In this document: positions 19,878-30,332 of the stretch, one piece after another
Layout of the letters: the number at the start of each line of letters is the position of its first letter
Numbering within the stretch: the stretch's first letter is position 1
Source: Asterionellopsis glacialis
Lineage: Eukaryota; Bacillariophyta; Plagiogrammaphyceae; Rhaphoneidales; Asterionellopsidaceae
Direction: 5' to 3'
DNA: 59,852 nt
NCBI GenBank assembly: GCA_014885115.2
Contig: WKLE02002178.1
Span: 1 to 59,852, forward strand
The notes under the pieces: model-generated
Told to the model about the DNA's origin: nothing
Database searches by the model: none
What the model saw: only the letters and a program-made list of their open reading frames with translations
Made by a program: the position numbers and the translations under genes

Positions 19878-21031
19878 GATAGCTTGTTCGTATCTGTCAA
19901 CGTAATTTGAAATTGCACCGATAATCCCTTATGTAAATTTGCATTATAGAAAACGCAGAATGCTTTACGATTACTTTTCACGGTGTATGGCAAATTGAAA
20001 GTGTTTGGAGATAATTCTCAGGACGAAGATAAAGATTATATTTCTGCAAATGATCCCATGATGATTGTGAGTAAATTCCGGTCAGACACAAAAGTGTAGC
20101 GTTTCGAAATTCAGTCGATGCTATGAAATCGTGTACTCGTTTTTCTCACTTTTTTGCCGGGATTGCTTGTCCACTGTTTCAAATCCTAACTGGAAAAAGG
20201 GAGAAATAATTGGAATCGCAATTTTCATATTATTAGTGGTAACTCCTCAAATCTTGAAGAGGTTTGGATGCCTCCCGCAAGTGCAACGAAGTGTACATGC
20301 TAGTAGGGATACTGGTGCAAAACCTACAACTATTGAAGGCCGACAAAAAATGATTGATGCTTGTTTAGTTTCAAAGGTACGCACTCCTTTTTCCAAAATG
20401 TGATGCATATTTTCTTTGTTTTTGTTTATTTCCGCTAATTTTGTGTTCGCCTTTAAATTGCCTCCTATGACCCCTGTAAAAGGTTTGTAACAATAAAGGC
20501 GCAACAAGCGAAGATGCATTAAGTGACACCGTGATTACCGTGAAAACTATCGAAACATCTGATAACGGTGTTGGCAATGACGATGATGATGACGACCGTG
20601 ATGGCTATCCACAGTGTCTAGAAAAGCACCAACCGCAAACTGGTAATGATACGTCCCTCGACGATCAAAGTGGAATACACGATACTGATGATAAATGCAA
20701 TATTTGCTTAGAACCCTTTACAGAGAATGATGAAATAACTACCTCGATCGTTTCTAAATGTTCACATGGCTTTCATCGTCAATGTATTACAGATTGGCTA
20801 ATGAAGCATAATGAATGTCCCTGTTGTCGTGGGATGTTCATAGAAAAAATACTTGATGTTTAAAATAGTATGTTTGTGTATATGTTTCTGTTACTGTTCA
20901 TTTTGAAACATTCTGGTTGTACAACAAGGCAAATCACAAAATGAAACTTGACAAGGAGATGGTGAAAAGGGCTTTGTTTAGTTTTCAAAATTAAGATGTA
21001 TTCAATACTGATTGCTGGTCCAATTCTGCTA
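19878..21031 (+). repeat. tandem duplication, copy B
   Basis: Direct repeat partner of 17876-19045. Here the 3' end of the repeat is the true 3' end of the PrsW gene, so this is the ancestral arrangement. Confidence 0.85.
19953..20863 (+). CDS. TM / RING-H2 finger protein, copy B, canonical start lost
   Basis: Same three exons as copy A at 19953-20066, 20200-20376 and 20483-20863, with identical lengths and splice sites and no internal stop. The ATG of copy A is ACG here (19953-19955) and the frame is closed just upstream by TAG. Translation could begin at MM at 20058-20063, immediately before intron 1. That would remove the acidic N-terminus but keep the membrane segment (GEIIGIAIFILLVVTP) and the RING-H2 finger. 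Otherwise the copy is decaying or uses a non-AUG start. Exon 3 differs from copy A at only about three residues (T/K before the first RING Cys, T/M and L/I near the end). Exon 2 differs at roughly a quarter of positions. Confidence 0.62.
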
Positions 21032-23523
21032 GTCTAGATCTTTGTTTCGATGCAAACCAGAAATAATACGCAATCCCCAACACCACAGTGACACAACTGT
21101 TGATTACAGCAAACATTGCTTCCGCTTGTGCATTAAATTCATCAGTCTTTTGACTGTTATCAAAACGCTCGTCGTTGTTTTCTCCAAATGGGTTATAATC
21201 ATCACTCCGATTGGTGGTAGTATCAGGTTCATTTGCATCAGAATTTTCTTTCAAAGACATCAGTACAAAATCAAACCAACCATGCAAAATAATAGCTGGT
21301 GCCAAAATCTTTCCAAGTCCCATGGATTTGTCACCTTCCAAATCACGACGGCACACACCAATACTTTGAATAGCAGCAGCTAGTGGATGGACAGGAAACA
21401 ATGACCGTGCAATCAGGGTTGCAATTTGATTCGAAATTTGTGGTTCTGTGTATAAAAAGACATAAACCAAGTTTTCACAACAAGCAAAGCCCAAAGCTGT
21501 GGATACCATAGCAACTGTTATTCCTCTTCCCGAGACGACATGTGTCCGTCGTTGTTGTTCGTACTGACATAACACCTCGCGTTGCCGCTGACTAGGATTG
21601 GTGTCGTTTGTTTGTTCTGCTGTTGATTCACCAATGTCAACAGACCCATATTGATTTGAAGCAATGGGAGAAACTCTATCATAACCTGAATTGGCGTTAG
21701 CAGCAGCAGCAGCAGTACTATCATTACTATTATCATTGTTGTCGTCATCCAACAGAAGCTCATTTGGTGGGACAAAGTCAGGATGTTCTACCATCCAAAA
21801 TGAAAAATATTTACACATTTCTTCCACTGTAGCTGCAATCACAAATGATTGAAAAAATAAGAAGATACCGGCGATGATTGGATGATCTTGTTGGAAATGA
21901 CTCCTTAAAGAATTCTCTTCATCAACTGTATTGGGATGGTCATCTTTATAGATTGTAACCATCATGACAAGTTCCGATATAGAGGTAAAAAATTGAGATA
22001 TGATTAATTCATACGCCAATGCCAACCCTGTACATAATAGGAATCCCGATGCAAAATATTTCACAACAGCATCCAATGACAAATTAAATCGATCCCACAA
22101 CCAATGGATAAAATATAACAAGAAAAAGGCTTGGAAAAATGTTGCCAATACCTACATGTATACCACAAGAAGAATGGTGTAAGTGAGTAGTATTCGTATT
22201 CCAATAGGATTCCTTAATAGAGCACGAGTAAACGCAATTGCTTTCACGTATACGTACCACAAGTAAATTTTCAACTTGAAATGTTGGAATGTACTGGACG
22301 GAGACTGCAATGGCCATAATGACTAAACCTAGACCTAGTGTCCGAAGTAAGTCCTTGGTTAAGTGTGATATTGCCATGATATGTTCTATGAATTTTGATT
22401 TATGATACAATCGTACTTGTACAATATTCCAAAAGTAATCATTGTATCTTTGAAATGTCACATAGTCCACTAACAACACCTTAGCTGGGATGAGTTCTTG
22501 TAATTGTCGATCTTCTTGTCCAATGGCACACATACCACAACAGACGAGCCACCAATTACAGCACCAACCACAACATAAACATGATAGTAGTTTCCACAAG
22601 TATGTACAACAATCACTATCCGAAGACGACGAAGGATCTTCACCATCATCATTATCATCAGTATCATGTGTAGTTAATTCAATGCAATCACGATGATGAT
22701 ATGCAATGGTCCAATGTGCACTCCAAACATCTTTTTCATGCATACGAAAATATGAATCAAATGTAGCATGAGCTACTCCTGCCGATGATGGTGATGTAGT
22801 TGTTAGTAACCCTGTATGTTCATCATCTCTTGCTGCAGCTGATGGTGCATTGGTATTGGTATCTCTGTACTGTTTTTGATATATTCGTTTCATAATAGCT
22901 CTACGTATATTAACACGATGATATTCACCTCGAACTAATAATATCAGAATCAAGATAAACAACCCAACAAATGTAATGAGTATCCATGTTGCTTCCTCTT
23001 GTTCTTGTTGTGTACCGATATCATTACTACTGCTGTTCGTTGAAGTATGTTTTTCATGGGTCGCTAAATCATCAGTATTGTTATAACTAGTATGTGATGT
23101 CACAAAAAATCTGGATAGTATTCTCATAACGAGAAGATACAATATGGGAATACCAATATTAATGAGGATACGTTTCAACCATTTTCGTCGCTGATTTTGC
23201 TGTCGTTGTATCCACCTTTGTGTACTCGAGCTTTCTTCACCTGCACGTGGTCTTCTCGATGATGACGATGCTAGTAATGAATATTCGTTTTTATCGGATT
23301 GTAATAATCCCAAACATACAAATGAACAACAATCTGATTTACGTGATGGATTAGTACTAAAAAAATCACATATGCTTGTTGTAAATCCGCCACGATACAC
23401 CATTTTGCGGTTGGGAGGACGAGTCGTTGTTGGTATCGTTGGGGCTTCCTCTAATGAAGATAGATTATCGACATTATCATTTTCATTGTCATCCCTATCA
23501 TTACTGTTGCTTCTCGGATCCAT
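20991..23523 (-). CDS. PrsW-family intramembrane protease-like protein
   Basis: Two exons, 23523-22258 (422 codons) and 22151-20991, donor GTG|GTACGT, 808 residues. The C-terminal half carries the PrsW pattern in membrane segments: ATVEEMCKYF with the EE pair at 532-533, GFACCENLVYVF with E648 N649, FPVHPLAAAIQ with H677, and a final HGWFDF with H712. PrsW proteins are glutamic-type membrane proteases; the bacterial founder cleaves anti-sigma factors. The N-terminal half is not part of the core family: a polar tail, a Ser/Arg-rich stretch, two membrane segments (about 125-145 and 180-197), a Cys/Trp-rich patch (about 320-345) and two more hydrophobic stretches. An Asn/Ala-rich insert separates the EE and EN motifs. 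Organelle and substrate are unknown. It converges on RING copy B with about 130 bases between stops. Confidence 0.83.
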
Positions 23524-24403
23524 ATTGCCAGTGAAACTATTATTTTTTTAAAATACAGTCGATCTCTAAATGTCGTTCAATCCCTTGTAATGCTGAAACT
23601 ACTCAGTCAGTTGAAATCTTTCCAATGCACGGTCTACTAGATACGGTCTTGAAAGATCTTGAGATCTTTTAGAAACACTGTGTCAAAGTGATTTGTCAAG
23701 AGAGTGGATTTTAGACGTCAGAGACGTCGATTGTTACTGCTTGTCGTGTCGCTTCTGTGTACCGGTAGATGGAGAGGGATTTTAGATGATGATTGGCTTA
23801 TTTTTTTTTGAGAACAAAACCGATTACCGGATTGAAACGCGCATCCGTACGCACGTGATTTGGATCTAGCTTATTCAGGATCAGGATAATAAATGGACCC
23901 CCCGAAATCGGAAACTCTCGAAAACACATCGTGGGAATGAGAAAAATGGGGTACATGACCTACAAAGACGAGAGGTCGTGCAAAACCGACTTCTTCCTCG
24001 TCCACTACCGGACCCGGCAAAAAAAATTGCAAAAAGACGTTGACTCAGCGAAATGCATGTGATTGAAAGATTCGTTGCCCTCTACTACTGCAAAAACATC
24101 CCCGTAACTGAAATACAGGTACGTACACAAGCAGTACTCGAAGCAAGTATGTAGGAGTTGAGTAGAATAAATACCAGGCACCTGTACACTCTGGAGATAC
24201 TGACTCAAGAAGGGTTCGCATTCGTTCAGACGTACGAGGTACGTACACCCCTCAAATAACGGTTTGAAAATTCCTGAAGTATCACGACTCAAGAAGATCC
24301 AAACAACAAACAACGTTTTTGGGTTTTCCGTAAAGGTCCTACTTTTTATGTTGGCTCTTCCACTGCTCTCACAAAAAAAGACCAACAGGGGCTACCACAC
24401 ACA
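23524..24403. other. divergent intergenic region
   Basis: Separates the PrsW gene (-) from the oxygenase gene (+). It holds their promoters and 5' UTRs. The minus-strand ORF at 24005-24385 has no recognisable domain. No repeat or RNA gene seen. Confidence 0.5.
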
Positions 24404-25267
24404 ATGACACTTGCTGAAGAATATTACCAAGCAGAATCTCGTCCAGCTGACGTTGTTCATGATTTCCGTAACAACAAAAATGTGAACGCCGGTGATGATT
24501 TTCTTTGTGATGAAAATGGCAATTCACTTGCCTTTGTCGTACCTAATATATTTACAGAAGAAGAATGTGACGAAGTTATTCAGTCAGGTGAAGACGCTGG
24601 ATACATTGCACCTGGAAAAGAACTTGGAACACTCCGTACAGCCAAGCGTACCTTGAATTATCAAAATGAAGATTTAGCAAATCGTGTGACACATACGATA
24701 GGTTCCATGTTGGAAACCAAACTTCCGACACTTCAAGATGATTTGGGGGAATTTTATGGATTACATCAAAATTGGAGACTCATTCGTTACGACCCCATTG
24801 GTGATTCCTTTTGTGCTCATCAAGATCAAATGGATAGTTTTCAAAAGAAAAATTCCGATGGAACGAAAGACTTTATTGTATCCACGCATACACTTTTGAT
24901 CAACTTATCCAAGGATGGTGTTGTGGGTGGTGCAACACGATTTTATCCTAAATCCAAGGTCAAAACTGCACAACCTGGTCAATATGATTATGCGGTAGAT
25001 GTTATTTTGCCACGTGGATGGGGTATTGCCTTTCGTCAAAAGGGCTTGATCCATTCAGGACAACCTGTATTACCTGAAGGAAACGTTGCTAAATATGTAG
25101 CTCAAACTGGAATCCTCCGTACACTCCCCAAAACTAAACTATGCCAACCATCTGTCTTTCGTCTTGGACCTGGTTTAACCGAAACAGTGGAAAAAACGTA
25201 TTTTGAAAAAGCTGACGCTGCCAAAAATCTTTTTGATAAAAAATATGCAATCTCTTCCGAAGCCTAA
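24404..25267 (+). CDS. 2-oxoglutarate/Fe(II)-dependent oxygenase, prolyl 4-hydroxylase-like
   Basis: Single exon, 287 residues, starting at the first ATG after a long in-frame closed leader. Enzymes of this fold couple oxidative decarboxylation of 2-oxoglutarate to hydroxylation. The Fe(II) triad is visible: H139-x-D141 in CAHQDQMD and the distal H217 in LIHSGQP. K230 in AKYVAQTGILR sits where the 2-oxoglutarate-binding basic residue is expected. NWRLIRYDPIGDSF just before the HxD strand and GGATRFYPKS after it are typical of the P4H-like branch. No signal peptide or membrane segment is seen, so a cytosolic or nuclear place is likely. Substrate cannot be assigned. Confidence 0.85.
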   Translation: MTLAEEYYQAESRPADVVHDFRNNKNVNAGDDFLCDENGNSLAFVVPNIFTEEECDEVIQSGEDAGYIAPGKELGTLRTAKRTLNYQNEDLANRVTHTIGSMLETKLPTLQDDLGEFYGLHQNWRLIRYDPIGDSFCAHQDQMDSFQKKNSDGTKDFIVSTHTLLINLSKDGVVGGATRFYPKSKVKTAQPGQYDYAVDVILPRGWGIAFRQKGLIHSGQPVLPEGNVAKYVAQTGILRTLPKTKLCQPSVFRLGPGLTETVEKTYFEKADAAKNLFDKKYAISSEA

Positions 25268-25430
25268 AGAGAGAGAAAAAGGAGATTTATCAGAATCTAA
25301 GGTTTAGTTATACTATTTCAAAATGTTCGAACTTGACAGAGAGAGGACTTTATCGGAAGTAAGAGATGCATTGACACGAAAATGGCGGTGGTTGATTGAC
25401 GGTATTTAGTAGAATATTTATAGTTAGTTT

Positions 25431-26621
25431 TTAGTTTGGTACATAGTATGGTACTTTCATGTATTGCCCGTGTCGCAAGGGTCGTGTTTCATGTTCTAAT
25501 TCCAAAATTTTTGCACCTGTATCTAAGTCAATAATATCTTTAAATCGCAAGGTACGTGACCTTAAGGCTTCTTCCCATGTATCACAACTATCTAAATGTG
25601 TAAATCTTGGATTTGTCCAAATTAATTGTTTCGATGTAAGTTTGGTATACAATTCTTGAAAGTTAGGCGTATAAATACATACATGTACACCTTTCATATC
25701 TCCATACTCTTGTTCCAACAACTCATTATTGAGTGTTGTGGATTCCGCAAATACTAAATGAACACCAGGTCCAACAGATACTGCCAATGCATTATCATCA
25801 AGTGTTGTGGTCGTACAATCAAAGATTTCTTGATAAAATTTAGCAATGGCCGGAATGGTCCCTTGGGGACAGGTGAGTTCAATATACCGAATACCAGGTT
25901 TACCACGAACTGTCATGCGATCTGTGGCATAGGTGCCACCTTGACTATGAAGTTTCACCATTTTGGCGGCAGACGTTGACGTAGGTACCAAGGACTCCTT
26001 ATCATGCTTGGCACAATATAAATGATAAGTATTACCCCAAGGACATGATACTGTCATACAGCTGCCATTGTCGTCATTTGTAGGAACAATTTGGAATATA
26101 TCTTTGTCTTCTTTGTTGTCACTTTCTTCTTGTTGTAATATTGCCATTTTTTTATTGATGTCCTCTAAACGGTCACGTACAGTTTGCAAATCGGGTACAA
26201 CTAATCCAACACTACCTACAATTTTTTGAATATTTCCATTTTTCTCAGACGTTTCAGCTAAATGAAATTGTTGTTGTCCTAAATTGACGTGAAAAGTAGC
26301 ATCTGGATCACGTGATAATCCTAAAAAGCCTTGATAAAATATTTCTGCCAGGGCATTTGATCCTACTACTAAATTGATATGTTCCAACCATGCAACGCCC
26401 TTCAAATCTACAACATTGCTGTCTTGTTCTTGAATGCTAGCTTTTTGAACAAGTTTTTGTAATAGTTGTGGTCCTAACGACGACGAGGTTCGCATTGCTA
26501 CAGGTGGCGAAGGCGACGAAAGTGCCATGGCAACAGAGCAACAACAAACTAGTAGAGTCAGTAGTACAAAAGTAGCTATTTTGGCAGTTGGTACACCAAT
26601 TGTCCTCATGAGAACAATCAC
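25431..26621 (-). CDS. VOC-fold (glyoxalase-like) protein with signal or plastid presequence
   Basis: Single exon, 396 residues. A hydrophobic N-terminus (about 14-32, FVLLTLLVCCCSVAMA) is followed by LSSPSPP; AMA|L is acceptable both for signal peptidase and for a diatom plastid presequence. Two repeats of the vicinal-oxygen-chelate fold follow. The first (about 77-215) starts WLEHINLVVGS and contains FYQGFLGLSRD. The second (about 245-375) contains GIRYIELTCPQGTIPAIAKF and GVHLVFAESTTL. VOC members include glyoxalase I, dioxygenases and resistance proteins. The metal-ligand His/Glu pattern is only partly clear (H81 in LEHINLV, E near the end of each unit), so no enzyme activity is assigned. 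Confidence 0.72.
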   Translation of the reverse strand: MIVLMRTIGVPTAKIATFVLLTLLVCCCSVAMALSSPSPPVAMRTSSSLGPQLLQKLVQKASIQEQDSNVVDLKGVAWLEHINLVVGSNALAEIFYQGFLGLSRDPDATFHVNLGQQQFHLAETSEKNGNIQKIVGSVGLVVPDLQTVRDRLEDINKKMAILQQEESDNKEDKDIFQIVPTNDDNGSCMTVSCPWGNTYHLYCAKHDKESLVPTSTSAAKMVKLHSQGGTYATDRMTVRGKPGIRYIELTCPQGTIPAIAKFYQEIFDCTTTTLDDNALAVSVGPGVHLVFAESTTLNNELLEQEYGDMKGVHVCIYTPNFQELYTKLTSKQLIWTNPRFTHLDSCDTWEEALRSRTLRFKDIIDLDTGAKILELEHETRPLRHGQYMKVPYYVPN

Positions 26622-27614
26622 GATCTTGATGTGTTGGGGTTGTCGCCTTCTCTTTTCAAGAACTATTGTGTTGAACCCTGCTATTCTGCTGCCTACTACT
26701 AGTCAATTTGATAAGCCTTATTATTAGGCCTATTCACCTTGCATGTCGGTTCTTCATTTTTTCGACTCAGAGTGCCCAAAAATACTGACGTTTGAGATTT
26801 TTTGTAGGTGCAGCCTTGTCTCTCCCAAGGGTTTCTTGTTCGTGATGAGACCATACCAGGTTTGCAGAAAATGTAGGGGGTATTACAATATATAATATAA
26901 AAAGTACAGGCAAATATACTATATAAATTAAAATATGATACATGACTCGACTATATCGATTTGTCAGTAACATAATGATGTCGATCAGATTTTCCACTAA
27001 GTAATTTAATTTGATTTATATAAATGATACATCTTTATTTCAGTCTTATATGAGTGATTTATCGAAGGTTGGACTTTCCTATTGTTCAAGTTTGCGTTGA
27101 TTCGAATATAATATTATTTTTTTTGTCCACAATAATGTAGGACCTTACGTACAGACAATAGTGGTGTGGAGCACAACAGTCCCTCTTTCTATCGGTAGGA
27201 CTAACCATGTCACGACAAGACCACAATTGAACAAGATCCACGCTCGAACAGCTTACTATCGCTTATTGATTGTTGTGTGTCAAGATTGATTTACATTTGT
27301 CAAACAGCCTTCTCCATTCTCTAGAAAATACTTTATTCCCCAGTCAGATTCTCAAATCACAGCGCGCTCGTCTTTTATTCATTTCACTAGCTATTATTCG
27401 ACGTCATACACCTTCTGGCGCAATTCGATCCCGTTAGAGATCGAGACGAACGCAGAAAAATCATTTACAGGATAACATTGCTTCTCTCTAGAGCGAGTCT
27501 ATACCTTTTTCCCATTCTTTCTCCGTTGTATTGCTGATCAAATTAGACAAGACGGACTTTTATTCTTTTGGGGCAGTTTAGTTTGGAAAACAAAAACAAA
27601 ACTGTTCCTATCCC
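26622..27614. other. divergent intergenic region
   Basis: AT-rich spacer between the VOC gene (-) and the lipase-like gene (+). I see no ORF with protein-like composition and no RNA gene. Confidence 0.5.
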
Positions 27615-29903
27615 ATGACCTCAAATATTTTGAATTCTCATTCGTGGTTTTCTTCCTATTATTTTTCTCAAGAAGATATAATACAAATTGTCATGACTAC
27701 AACACTTATTGGGTTCTTCGGTATCATTTTATTATTTTACATAACATCCTCCTCCTCCGAAGTACGTGGCTTCATGGTGGTAACATCACCAAAGCAACAG
27801 CAACATCAGCAAAAGCAACAATCATTTGCTGCCACAAGAACGTTGTCTTCCAACATTAGTGAACTTGGTCGACGAATGTCAGAAGTATCGGACATGATTG
27901 AAAAAGAATGGAATAGTTTAGCACCACCCTTTCAACTAAACAATGCTCCCTCTCCGTATTCATCTTCTGCTACAACCATGCGGGGTAGTACCAGCAACGT
28001 CCTTTCCAACAGTCAAGAACAACAACAGTGCAACCAAGAAGAAGAACACACATTACAAAGTGATAATGACGAGGATGTAGATGTTACACATTTTTGTTTT
28101 TTAGTTCACGGTCATAAAGGATTTGCTAAAGATTTATCTTATATTGAACAAATTATGCGACAGTTATGGTTTCAAAGGCGGAATAAGGAAAAAGAAAAGA
28201 TTAGTCTAGCTGCTTCTGCCGCCGCAACTGATGAAACAACAGCAACAGGAGCATTTGAGAAAAATAATAATGATGAAGAAGAATACCATCCACCACCCAT
28301 AATAAAATCAAGATTGGTAGTTCATAATGTAGAATGTAATGAGAAAAAGACAGATGATGGTGTTGCTAATGGTGGTAATAGGTTATTAGATGAAATGTTA
28401 AGTGTTATTCGACATGAAATGCATACAAAGAATGCAAAAAAGAAAGACGACAAAGCAATGGAGGACAAAGAAGAAACCACAACTGCAAACCAACAACTAT
28501 ACAGTGCAGAATCACCATCATTACAAGAACAAGTCAAGGTTCAAGGAGTGAAGCACAAGGTAAACGATAAGAAGAAACAGAATGGTGACGATGTGCAGGA
28601 AATTACAATCTCCATGGTTGGAAATAGTTTAGGTGGGATTTATTCACGATATGCCATAGCGAAATTAGCTGAACTTGCCGAACAAGAAGATAGTGCTAGC
28701 AACGCAGAACCTATGAACGCGAGGAATTACCAGACTACAACCAGTTTTTTGCTGACATTGGATGATCAAGTTTATAGGATGCATTTTAATGTATTCTGTA
28801 CAACAGCATCACCCCACTTGGGTATATCCAAGCATACCTATTTACCATTACCGCGTCAAGCTGAAATTGGTGTAGCACGTGTTTTGGGCACGACAGGACA
28901 CGACCTGTTTCGATTAAATGATTTGATGAAAGAAATGGCAACGACATCTAAATTTTTAAATCCATTGGCAGCATTTCGTAAACGTGTTGCCTATGCCAAT
29001 GCATTTCGTACCGACTTTCCTGTGCCTGCAGAAACTGCAGCCTTCCTACATGATCAAAGCCGATACCCACATCACTTTGCTGTAGATGAAACAGAAGGTG
29101 AAAGTGATGATTACGATAGTCTCGTGGTAGATGATAGTGGGCTTATCATTGCAACTCTCCACACACCACCAAAAGCACAGTATCAAAATGAACAGAAGAG
29201 TACTGGAATTAGTTCTACTACGAACAATGATGGAAAGCACACAGAGGGAGAAGTAGACGAAGAATTATCGTCAAGGCATTCTTCCATGCCTCCTTTAGAT
29301 GCCGAAAATACAGATGAATTGATTCAAATGTCAACATCATTAGATTCATTAGGGTGGAAAAAGGTATTTGTGGATTTGCGTCGTCATTCTCCAAGTGTTG
29401 ATATACCATCCATACCAGGCATTAGTCCTAGTCTTGCGAGAATAACAACCAAAGCTGGTAGTCTTAAATCGTTCTTTCGAAATAATTCTTCACCATTAGC
29501 AGATGATCAAAGTACTACTAATAATACTCCCAGCGAGAGTAATGACAATAATGGTACTATGACAGCAGCCAAGGCAGATAGCGAGAAGTTACCTGCTGTA
29601 GCTGATAAAGGTGTTAGTGGCAAAGAAGCAACCCCTGTCAACGATCAACAACAACTACTACAACAGTGCCCTGTACAATCTTTACGACAAAAACAGATTG
29701 TAGAATCCAAGGATGTAATGGCAGCTTTTCGAGACCCCGTCGACAAAAGATTTAGCTTACCAATAGGTCACAATATGATTTGTGCCTTTTCACGTGGCCG
29801 TCTATCTACGTATCTGAACAAAGGAGGTAGACCTGTTATGGACACGTTAGCCAAAGAACTTGTGGAAGACATATTTACATGGACACCACCTCAAGGACAG
29901 TGA
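27615..29903 (+). CDS. DUF676 lipase-like serine esterase, membrane-anchored
   Basis: Single exon, 762 residues. A membrane segment lies near the N-terminus (about 23-46, IIQIVMTTTLIGFFGIILLF). The DUF676 alpha/beta-hydrolase core starts at about 158 (THFCFLVHGHKGF, with the HG oxyanion-type motif at 165-166) and carries the nucleophile elbow GNSLGG with S338. FCTTASPHLGI and RVAYANAFRTDFPVP are further family hallmarks, as in yeast Rog1-type lipases. The core is expanded by low-complexity inserts rich in Lys, Glu, Gln and Asn (about 195-215, 270-330, 500-570 and 620-690). Lipid hydrolysis is inferred from family. A late catalytic Asp and His (DQSRYPHHF, GHNMICAF) are present but not proven. 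Confidence 0.82.
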   Translation: MTSNILNSHSWFSSYYFSQEDIIQIVMTTTLIGFFGIILLFYITSSSSEVRGFMVVTSPKQQQHQQKQQSFAATRTLSSNISELGRRMSEVSDMIEKEWNSLAPPFQLNNAPSPYSSSATTMRGSTSNVLSNSQEQQQCNQEEEHTLQSDNDEDVDVTHFCFLVHGHKGFAKDLSYIEQIMRQLWFQRRNKEKEKISLAASAAATDETTATGAFEKNNNDEEEYHPPPIIKSRLVVHNVECNEKKTDDGVANGGNRLLDEMLSVIRHEMHTKNAKKKDDKAMEDKEETTTANQQLYSAESPSLQEQVKVQGVKHKVNDKKKQNGDDVQEITISMVGNSLGGIYSRYAIAKLAELAEQEDSASNAEPMNARNYQTTTSFLLTLDDQVYRMHFNVFCTTASPHLGISKHTYLPLPRQAEIGVARVLGTTGHDLFRLNDLMKEMATTSKFLNPLAAFRKRVAYANAFRTDFPVPAETAAFLHDQSRYPHHFAVDETEGESDDYDSLVVDDSGLIIATLHTPPKAQYQNEQKSTGISSTTNNDGKHTEGEVDEELSSRHSSMPPLDAENTDELIQMSTSLDSLGWKKVFVDLRRHSPSVDIPSIPGISPSLARITTKAGSLKSFFRNNSSPLADDQSTTNNTPSESNDNNGTMTAAKADSEKLPAVADKGVSGKEATPVNDQQQLLQQCPVQSLRQKQIVESKDVMAAFRDPVDKRFSLPIGHNMICAFSRGRLSTYLNKGGRPVMDTLAKELVEDIFTWTPPQGQ

Positions 29904-30332
29904 CATGAAATGCGATCTAAATCAAATCAGTCTCTACGATGCACTAATTCACAGATGAACACTACTAAGTACATATCTTCCAAAAATCGAGTACAAAGTC
30001 AAGTACTCTTTGACAAGACCACGATTCTAGTAAGTATGGTGTTATTTCACTGTGCAGTCGAAAGAAGTACCAATACGCATCAATATCTAAACCTGTCAAA
30101 GTGAGAGAAATTCGGTGCATGCAAGTCGATGGCTGTCCATACACATTCCTAGAACACAATGATACTTTTAATTTATTTCTCACATGATACATTTCTAATT
30201 TACTTGCCAACTACGAAACTTAAGGTTTTTAAAAGCTCAGTGTTTGAGATATCAACCATATGCGTAATTGATTCATACTGTACACAATTTCTCTCTCTTT
30301 TCCTCTTTTACTGTGCGAGTGAGCACCACTAA
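29904..30332. other. spacer between convergent genes
   Basis: 3' ends of the lipase-like gene (+) and the RRLS-family gene 1 (-). Nothing else recognisable. Confidence 0.5.

Noticed and set aside
20131..20403. RING copy B starting at a GTG (20131) with a 90-codon ORF
   Set aside because: The upstream part of that ORF corresponds to intron 1 of copy A, and the ORF runs past the conserved exon 2 donor; the three-exon model matches copy A exactly.
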